Part shown: one piece after another, positions 1 to 5,979 of the stretch
Numbering within the stretch: the stretch's first letter is position 1
How the letters are laid out: every line of letters starts with the position of its first letter
Assembly: GCA_019114715.1 (NCBI GenBank)
Contig: DXEZ01000275.1
Coordinates: forward strand, 1-10,620
DNA: 10,620 nucleotides
DNA from: Candidatus Sphingobacterium stercoripullorum
GTDB taxonomy: Bacteria; Bacteroidota; Bacteroidia; Sphingobacteriales; Sphingobacteriaceae
Direction: 5' to 3'
Program-made: the position numbers and the translations under genes
The notes under the pieces: model-generated
Database searches by the model: none
Told to the model about the DNA's origin: nothing
The model's input: only the letters and a program-made list of their open reading frames with translations

Positions 1-2
1 AA

Positions 3-1094
3 GCAGCTGATTTTGTTATTAGCAGTGGTCGATACGATATAGTTACAGATTACCGTAATCTTTTTGCCTCAAATGATTTACGAGGCAATGCAGATGTAAT
101 TTTATATAGGCATTACGATGAGCAAACAACAAAACATGCTATTGCTTCTAATTCCAACTTGGATGAATCAATTATATTTGGGCCAACTACCGATTTAATA
201 AAAAGTTACCTATGCCACGATGGCGAGACTTGGGAGAACTCCTCAGTGAATGAGGCAGATAACTTTGAGATCGCCAACTTGATGCAGACTAGAGACCCGA
301 GGTTTGAAGCTTCTTATCATATCAACCCTAAGATGAATAATAGAGGCTCTTTACTTTATATTACGAAGTTCCTTCCTAGGGAAATAGAGGAATTAGTTAG
401 TGGAGGAGGATCGCCGCCGCCAGCATTTTCTGGAGCTGATAATGTGACGGATTACCCGGTCATGCGTTATGCGGAAGTTCTTTTAAATTGGATAGAAGCC
501 AAAGCGGAATTAGCGACATTAGGTGGTGAGGCCGTGTCTCAGACTGATATTGATAAATCAATCAATAAAATAAGACAACGTCCGCTTGCGCCAGAAGCGG
601 TGGATAGAGGAGTAAAGAAAGTCGCAGATATGGTTTTAGGTGTTTACCCCAATGATCCAAACAGAGATCAAACGGTTTCGCCTTTGTTGTGGGAAATAAG
701 AAGAGAAAAAAGGTTAGAGTTCACTTTTGAATATTCTCGTATTAATGATTTAAGAAGGTGGAGTAAACTTGCTTATATGGATACGGACCTGAACGAAGAT
801 CTACTTTCAGGATCATGGGTTAATTTCCCTGATCAGCTTCCTGGTGAGTTGGTTAGTGGTAAAATAAACGAGCTTGGTGTTGTAGATTTAAACGGTCAGT
901 ATATAGTTTACGATGGAACCAATGGAGATGATTTAAAAGGCTTTTACCGTAATACAAGTAATAAAGGCAGGTTGCCTTTCTTGGATCAACCGGGTATGAA
1001 TCCTTATTTATCACCTGTTGGCAAAGTTCAAATGGATGACTATGAAATGAGGGGCTATAAGCTGCAACAAACAGAAGGTTGGCCACAGAACTAA
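3..1094 (+). CDS. SusD-like outer-membrane glycan-binding lipoprotein (C-terminal part, 5' end outside window)
   Basis: The frame is open from base 3 with no stop, so the gene starts upstream; the TTG at 159 is internal. The 363 visible residues are the C-terminal two thirds of a SusD/RagB protein (family members usually 450-600 residues). Hallmarks seen are the RYAEVLLNWIEAKAEL helix, an INKIRQR-type helix, LLWEIRREKRLEFTFE followed by YSRINDLRRW, and the ending PYLSPVGKVQM...YKLQQTEGWPQN, which matches the family's usual 'YL.PIP....N..L.QNPGW' close. SusD proteins sit on the cell surface as the lid of the TonB-dependent transporter SusC and capture oligosaccharides. The N-terminal signal peptide and susC are presumed upstream. 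The next gene begins 27 bp downstream, so it is probably co-transcribed. The ligand cannot be read from this sequence; the muramyl-sugar genes downstream suggest peptidoglycan fragments. Confidence 0.95.
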   Translation, partial: AADFVISSGRYDIVTDYRNLFASNDLRGNADVILYRHYDEQTTKHAIASNSNLDESIIFGPTTDLIKSYLCHDGETWENSSVNEADNFEIANLMQTRDPRFEASYHINPKMNNRGSLLYITKFLPREIEELVSGGGSPPPAFSGADNVTDYPVMRYAEVLLNWIEAKAELATLGGEAVSQTDIDKSINKIRQRPLAPEAVDRGVKKVADMVLGVYPNDPNRDQTVSPLLWEIRREKRLEFTFEYSRINDLRRWSKLAYMDTDLNEDLLSGSWVNFPDQLPGELVSGKINELGVVDLNGQYIVYDGTNGDDLKGFYRNTSNKGRLPFLDQPGMNPYLSPVGKVQMDDYEMRGYKLQQTEGWPQN

Positions 1095-1121
1095 TTTCTT
1101 TTACCTTTAAATTATGTTACG

Positions 1122-2543
1122 ATGAAAGGAAATTTAAAAAATATAATATTTAAAAGTCTTTTGCTCATGCTAGTGACCTTTATGGTTGCATGTAAAGACG
1201 ATTTGCCTGGTCCTTTGAATACTGAGGATAAAATGACGGTTTTGAAATCTATCAAACTTGTCAGTGCAGGTGAAGCTGGAAACGAGGTGTTGGAAGGTAC
1301 GGTGGATGAACAAACCAAGATGGTTAGCTTCCCTCGAATTGATACGCTGACCAATTTTTCGGATTTGCGGTTTGAAGTTGAACTTTCAGACGGCGCCCAG
1401 CTTGATAAAGAAAGTTATTCTATTGAGTTTCAAGAGGGGCAATCAAGCAACTCTTTTGTTATGAAGGTGGTTAATGGAGAGAGGTTTAGAGAGTATATTG
1501 TTCGATTGAGATTACTGATACCTCTGTTCGGTGCTGATTTTGAAAAAGGGCAGGTTTATGACTTTTCTGCTAACCCTATTGGTAACCCAGCTTATGAATC
1601 ATTTGTAGGTTTAAATACTAGAGGAAGTGGTTTTGATGGTGAAAATGTGTTGGTCGTTGATAGGGGAGGGTTAGGCCCGCACTTATTAAAAGTTGAGGAC
1701 TTGAAAGAAAATAATACAAATCCAATTCCATTAAATATCACTGGAGTGACTGGCGGAACGTTTCCTTATAATATGGGCTCTGTAGTTAATGGCCATGTTT
1801 ATATGGCGTCTTTGTCTACTTCAGGTACCAATCCATTACGGGTGTATCACTGGGAAGATCCAAACGAAGATCCCGAAATGATTATTGACTTATTACCAAG
1901 TTCAATTGCAGGAGCAGGAGCTCGTCATGGAGATAATTTTTCAATCTCCTTGGACAATAATGGAGATGGTTACATCTACTTTATTGCCGAAGGTTCGGCG
2001 GCATTACGATTTACCATTTCTAGTTATACCCAGGTGACCGACACTCGCGCAGTTAATTTGCCAAGCAATTATGGACAGTGGTCGTCTTACTTGCAGGCAG
2101 GAACTGGCGAATATTTCTTTGTAACAGACAATTTGAACCCTGTCACTTTAGTTAATGCGGGAGGATCATCAGCGATGGCTTTATCAAGCAGTGCACTACC
2201 TAATAATCTGACCGATGTACGTGTGGTTGAGTTTAATGAAGAGCGTTATTTAATGGGTGTTACGGTTGCAAGATCTGGGTCAGAAACTGCAAATCTTCTT
2301 GTTTATGATATTACCCGTGGGGCTGATCTTGTCGAAGCATTGAATAACTTCAATGATAATCCGCAAAGTGCCGTGTTTGATTATAATATTACTAGTACGA
2401 CGAACATTGCTCCAGGAGCACAAACTGGATTTAAAGTTGTCAAAGATGAAGACGGTAACGATGATAAATTATTGCTGTACGCTGCACATGCTGATGCTGG
2501 GTTTGCAATTATTGAGTTTTCGAAAAAAGAGTTAGACGATTAA
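1122..2543 (+). CDS. Surface lipoprotein with Ig-like (DUF5018-like) and beta-propeller-like (DUF4623-like) domains
   Basis: The 473-residue product opens with a lipoprotein signal peptide: basic start, hydrophobic stretch at residues 8-23, lipobox ending at Cys24. Cys24 is followed by KDD, an acidic pattern typical of Bacteroidota surface-export signals, so the protein is probably on the outer leaflet. Residues about 40-130 resemble the Ig-like DUF5018 type ('EGTVDEQTKMVSFP' followed by 'LRFEVELSDGA' and a final 'REYIVRLRL'). Residues about 135-473 are beta-rich with repeated strand-turn units and no transmembrane segment, resembling DUF4623 proteins and probably a propeller. No catalytic motif is evident. 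Its place directly after susD is where PULs carry SusE/SusF-type accessory binding proteins, so a surface glycan-binding role is inferred. Domain names are from pattern memory; the binding role is a positional inference. Confidence 0.8.
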   Translation: MKGNLKNIIFKSLLLMLVTFMVACKDDLPGPLNTEDKMTVLKSIKLVSAGEAGNEVLEGTVDEQTKMVSFPRIDTLTNFSDLRFEVELSDGAQLDKESYSIEFQEGQSSNSFVMKVVNGERFREYIVRLRLLIPLFGADFEKGQVYDFSANPIGNPAYESFVGLNTRGSGFDGENVLVVDRGGLGPHLLKVEDLKENNTNPIPLNITGVTGGTFPYNMGSVVNGHVYMASLSTSGTNPLRVYHWEDPNEDPEMIIDLLPSSIAGAGARHGDNFSISLDNNGDGYIYFIAEGSAALRFTISSYTQVTDTRAVNLPSNYGQWSSYLQAGTGEYFFVTDNLNPVTLVNAGGSSAMALSSSALPNNLTDVRVVEFNEERYLMGVTVARSGSETANLLVYDITRGADLVEALNNFNDNPQSAVFDYNITSTTNIAPGAQTGFKVVKDEDGNDDKLLLYAAHADAGFAIIEFSKKELDD

Positions 2544-2554
2544 TTTAATAACTA

Positions 2555-2588
2555 TTCTACTGGTATTCCTAGCAGAGTGCCAGTAGAA
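2555..2588 (+). promoter_or_regulatory. Strong intergenic hairpin upstream of the GHL10 gene
   Basis: The arms TTCTACTGGTATTC (2555-2568) and GAGTGCCAGTAGAA (2575-2588) form a 14-bp stem around the 6-nt loop CTAGCA. Nine outer pairs are perfect Watson-Crick; the inner five include two U.G pairs (2564/2579 and 2566/2577). Outside it, TTAATTT (2541-2547) and AAATTAA (2587-2593, sharing its first two bases with the stem) could extend the pairing with a bulge. The stem starts 12 bp after the preceding stop codon and ends 14 nt before the next ATG (2603). No T-run follows, so it is not a classical intrinsic terminator. It may act as an RNA-processing or 3'-end-protecting structure that sets different expression of the binding proteins and the enzymes, or as a translational control element. 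The role is inferred; the structure is seen. Confidence 0.65.
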
Positions 2589-2602
2589 ATTAAGACCTTA
2601 GT

Positions 2603-4066
2603 ATGCGTAAAAACCTAACTTCATCCTGGTCCTGGATAATAGCAGTATGTCTTTTTATAGCTTCTTGTAGCAAGGATAATGGCGGTATAACCCCAGATCC
2701 TGACCCGAAAGAACCTATAGGAGATGAATTAAATTTTCCTAAAAAAGAATTTAGAGCCGTATGGATTTCTACTGCTTGGGGATTGGATTGGCCGCTTGGA
2801 GAGTATGATCTAACTAAGCAAAAAGACCTGTATATTGAATATTTAGATCGCTTTGAAGAGCTAAATTTAAACGCGGTGTTTTTTCAGGTAAAACCGATGG
2901 GAGACTCTTTTTACGAATCTTCATATGAACCTTGGAGTGCTTCAATAACAGGTACAAGGGGACAAGCTCCAAGTGAAGATATTTTGAAGTTTTTAATCGA
3001 TGAAACTCATGCTCGAGGAATTGAGTTTCACGCCTGGATGAACCCCTATAGAATTGCCACAAGGGCGAGTAGTAGTACGGCTTATCCTCCACTACATCCT
3101 TCGGTTTCTTCCGACTGGGTTGTCAGTCACGAAAAAATCCAGATTTATAATCCCGCAATACCTGAGGTTAGAAAGCGACTCTCCGATATCGTCAAAGAGT
3201 TGGTTCAGAGTTATGCGGTAGATGGAATCCATTTCGACGATTACTTTTATCCAGATCCATCCAGTGCGGGAGTTATGGTTTCAGATCAGGAGGATTATCA
3301 AACCTATGGAGCTAGCTACAATACCATTGAAGATTTCCGTAGAGGAAATGTTGATAAAACTATTGAATTAGTTTACCAAACGATTAAGCAGGTTAAACCA
3401 GAGGTTGTTTTCTCTGTTTCCCCAGCTCCGAATAACTCCTATAATGTCAACACTTTATTTGCCGACGTTAGCAAATGGGCAAAGGAACGGTGGATTGATG
3501 TTGTTATCCCTCAACTTTATCAAGAGATTGGAAATCAATACAATGATTTTGTAACTAATTTAAAGTGGTGGATTGATAATAGCGGAGAAACACCAGTAAT
3601 AGCAGGACATGGATTTTATAAGTTTGGAGATTCACAACAACCTGCAGCTTTCCAAAATGCGGAAGAACTTAAAAAGCAAGTCGATTTAAGTAGACAGAGC
3701 AAAAAGGTTGTGGGGAATGTGCAATATAGTGCCAAATACTTATTGGAAGATAAGGTTGGAGCTACTACCATGTTGAGAAATTTAAATAAAGAAAAAACAA
3801 TAATTCCATTTTTAGGGCGTCAAGTTGATGCAGAGCCCATTACACCTAAGGACGTAAGAGTAGAGTCAGGAGTGCTGAAATGGACTTCTAGCTATGCAGA
3901 TCGGTATGTAATATACTTTTTTAAAGATAAATCTTCCATAGGGCAGGTGATAGATGTCAAAGCAGAGCCAACATTATCTTCTTTAGACAAAGGGTTTTAT
4001 TGCATTACGTCTTTGAATAAAGATAATTTTGAAAGCGACTATTCAGAGCTGATAGAAGTGAAATAA
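2603..4066 (+). CDS. Glycosyl hydrolase-like 10 (GHL10/DUF187, PF02638) lipoprotein
   Basis: A 487-residue lipoprotein with signal peptide and lipobox IASC at Cys22, followed by SKDN and a Pro/Asp-rich linker (about 30-40), so probably membrane anchored and facing the surface. Residues 50 to about 395 form the GHL10 TIM-barrel domain: FRAVWIST at 50-57, WMNPYR at 145-150, DGIHFDDYFYP at 207-217 with acidic residues D207, D212 and D213 on a barrel strand end, and the late strand WIDVVIPQLYQE at 297-308. A short beta-rich, FN3-like C-terminal domain (about 410-487) follows, usual in this family. Full length, not truncated. The family is distinct from CAZy GH10 xylanases and includes Bacillus YngK. 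I do not know a firmly established reaction; cleavage of a glycosidic bond in a cell-wall glycan is the inference from murQ nearby. D212/D213 are the best catalytic candidates. Confidence 0.9.
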   Translation: MRKNLTSSWSWIIAVCLFIASCSKDNGGITPDPDPKEPIGDELNFPKKEFRAVWISTAWGLDWPLGEYDLTKQKDLYIEYLDRFEELNLNAVFFQVKPMGDSFYESSYEPWSASITGTRGQAPSEDILKFLIDETHARGIEFHAWMNPYRIATRASSSTAYPPLHPSVSSDWVVSHEKIQIYNPAIPEVRKRLSDIVKELVQSYAVDGIHFDDYFYPDPSSAGVMVSDQEDYQTYGASYNTIEDFRRGNVDKTIELVYQTIKQVKPEVVFSVSPAPNNSYNVNTLFADVSKWAKERWIDVVIPQLYQEIGNQYNDFVTNLKWWIDNSGETPVIAGHGFYKFGDSQQPAAFQNAEELKKQVDLSRQSKKVVGNVQYSAKYLLEDKVGATTMLRNLNKEKTIIPFLGRQVDAEPITPKDVRVESGVLKWTSSYADRYVIYFFKDKSSIGQVIDVKAEPTLSSLDKGFYCITSLNKDNFESDYSELIEVK

Positions 4067-4099
4067 GTTGGATGTATAATTAAAGATTTGAAATAGAAT

Positions 4100-5974
4100 A
4101 TGAAGTTTAGGAGAGGATATAGGTTGAGCTTTATTGCGGGGATGTTTATAGCAATTTATATTCTGTTAAATTCTTATGCCATCCAAGCCCAATCCTTCAA
4201 GTTTGCTCTAGTAACAGATACTCATCTTGGAGGACATTCAGGTAAGGAGGATTTGGAGCGTAGCGTTAAAGATATCAACCAGCAGAGTGATATAGATTTT
4301 GTGATTCTTTCTGGAGATGTTACGGAGTTTGGATCGGATGAAGAGCTTGCCACTGCAAAAAAGGTGCTGGATGAATTGAGCATTCCGCTGTATGTGATTC
4401 CCGGAAACCACGACAGCAACTGGTCTGAAAGTGGCGCAAATACTTTTAGGAAAGTTTTTGGAGGGGAAACTTTTTATTTTAAGCATAAGGGTTACGCATT
4501 TATGGGAACTACTTCAGGACCTAACTTAAGAATGAGCCCTGGTCAAGTACCTCGAGAGAACCTCGTGTGGATGGATTCTATATTTGCTAATGTGCATAAT
4601 CCAGAGATGCCGTTGATTTTTATCAATCATTATCCTTTAGACACTTCTTTAAACAATTGGTATGAGGTTACGGACCGATTACTCAAGTATAACACACAGC
4701 TTGCTTTATGCGGACATGGGCATGTCAATCGGCAGTACGAGTGGGATGGGATATTAGGTGTGATGTGTAGGTCTAACTTAAGAGCTAAAGATTCTGTTGG
4801 GGGTTACAATATCTTAGAAATTGATGAAGGCGAAGTGACTTTTAGCGTCAGAAGGCCTGGAGTTCGAACCGAAGAGTCGTGGTTGTCGCAACGGTTAGAG
4901 AAGCCAAAAGATAAGGTTCTAAAAAGGCCAGATTATTCAATGAATAAGAATCAGCCTGATTTAAAGAAAATTTGGGAGTACAACGACGATGGGGATATAG
5001 GTAGTGGAATGGCCTTGTATAAAAATAAATATATAATTGCTGCTAACACAAAAGGGAAAGTTTATGCTTTAGATTACAATACTGGGAGCCTCATTTGGTC
5101 TTTTAATACCGGAGGGAAAATTTATTCTACCCCAGCCGTTTATAAAGATATTGTTGTGGTTGGTTCGTCGGATAGTTGGATCTACGGTTTGAATGCAAAA
5201 ACTGGAGAGCAGCTTTGGTCAGTTAAAGCAGAAAAGGCTGTGCTTGGAAGTCCGAAGATTGAAAAGGGTGTTGCCTATATTGGTGCTTCTGATGGTGTGT
5301 TTAGAGCGGTAAATGTCAATAGTGGGAAGGTACTATGGACCTTTGATAAGGTTAAAGGCTTTGTAACTACTCTGCCTACTTTGGATGGTAATAAAGTGCT
5401 TTTTGGCTCTTGGGAAAATGGGTTTTATTGTTTAGATAAAAAATCGGGTGAATTACTGTGGGAATGGAATAATGGACACGGTAGCCGTATGTTTTCTCCT
5501 GCTGCCTGTTACCCTGTAGTTGTAAAAAATAGGGTTTTTATTGTTGCGCCCGACCGCTATATGACCGCACTGGATTTAAATACAGGAGATCAAATTTGGA
5601 GAAATAAGGCGGACTCTCTTTTAGTTAGAGAATCTATGGGAGTGTCCGTAGATAAAAAGCTCGTTTATGTAAAAGCAATGGGCGGGAAAGTATACGGGAT
5701 ATCTACCCGAGCTGATTCCATGCAGGTTGCTTGGACATCTAGCTTAAATTTATCGTATGAAATTGCACCAACAGCGATATTTACCAATAAAAAGCAAGTA
5801 ATAGTACCCAGTGATAAAGGAGTAGTCTCTTCTTTAGATGCTAAAACGGGTCATGTCCTCTGGCAATATAAAATTTCAAATGCATTAGTTAATCCACCAC
5901 TAATCTGTGGTAAAAACTCTCAAGTAGTCTCTGCCATGGATGGACGCATAGTTCGATTAGATTATCCGCAATAA
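4100..5974 (+). CDS. Exported calcineurin-like metallophosphoesterase fused to PQQ-type beta-propeller
   Basis: A 624-residue product with a type I signal peptide: basic N-terminus, hydrophobic core about 10-25, likely cleavage after A30 in IQA|QS, giving a periplasmic or secreted enzyme. Residues 33-270 are a calcineurin-like phosphoesterase with all metal-binding motifs: D40-x-H42, G72-D73, G102-N103-H104-D105, H177 in NHYP, and G205-H206-G207-H208. It should therefore be an active two-metal phosphomono- or diesterase. Residues about 288-624 carry seven full 'V/IxxLdxxTGxxxW' repeats, with a first strand KKIWEYN and a last strand GRIVRLD that can close together, giving an eight-bladed velcro propeller like those of BamB and the quinoproteins. 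No dehydrogenase context is present, so the propeller is more likely a binding module. The next gene starts 5 bp after the stop, implying tight co-translation. The substrate is unknown. Confidence 0.9.
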   Translation: MKFRRGYRLSFIAGMFIAIYILLNSYAIQAQSFKFALVTDTHLGGHSGKEDLERSVKDINQQSDIDFVILSGDVTEFGSDEELATAKKVLDELSIPLYVIPGNHDSNWSESGANTFRKVFGGETFYFKHKGYAFMGTTSGPNLRMSPGQVPRENLVWMDSIFANVHNPEMPLIFINHYPLDTSLNNWYEVTDRLLKYNTQLALCGHGHVNRQYEWDGILGVMCRSNLRAKDSVGGYNILEIDEGEVTFSVRRPGVRTEESWLSQRLEKPKDKVLKRPDYSMNKNQPDLKKIWEYNDDGDIGSGMALYKNKYIIAANTKGKVYALDYNTGSLIWSFNTGGKIYSTPAVYKDIVVVGSSDSWIYGLNAKTGEQLWSVKAEKAVLGSPKIEKGVAYIGASDGVFRAVNVNSGKVLWTFDKVKGFVTTLPTLDGNKVLFGSWENGFYCLDKKSGELLWEWNNGHGSRMFSPAACYPVVVKNRVFIVAPDRYMTALDLNTGDQIWRNKADSLLVRESMGVSVDKKLVYVKAMGGKVYGISTRADSMQVAWTSSLNLSYEIAPTAIFTNKKQVIVPSDKGVVSSLDAKTGHVLWQYKISNALVNPPLICGKNSQVVSAMDGRIVRLDYPQ

Positions 5975-5979
5975 GTGTT

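Noticed and set aside
159..1094. TTG at 159 as the start of a separate 311-residue protein
   Set aside because: The same frame is open back to base 3 and its translation reads as SusD sequence (for example GRYDIVTDYRNLF), so the gene is cut by the window edge and does not start at 159.
2814..3092. Antisense open frame within the GHL10 gene
   Set aside because: It lies opposite a strongly conserved coding region, has no recognisable protein features, and is explained as a shadow of the sense gene. The same applies to the other minus-strand frames in the window.
5000..5974. PQQ-dependent dehydrogenase (quinoprotein) reading of the propeller
   Set aside because: The repeats are of the PQQ-propeller type, but they are fused to a phosphoesterase and no cytochrome or dehydrogenase gene is near; such repeats are also used as non-cofactor scaffolds or binding modules (as in BamB).
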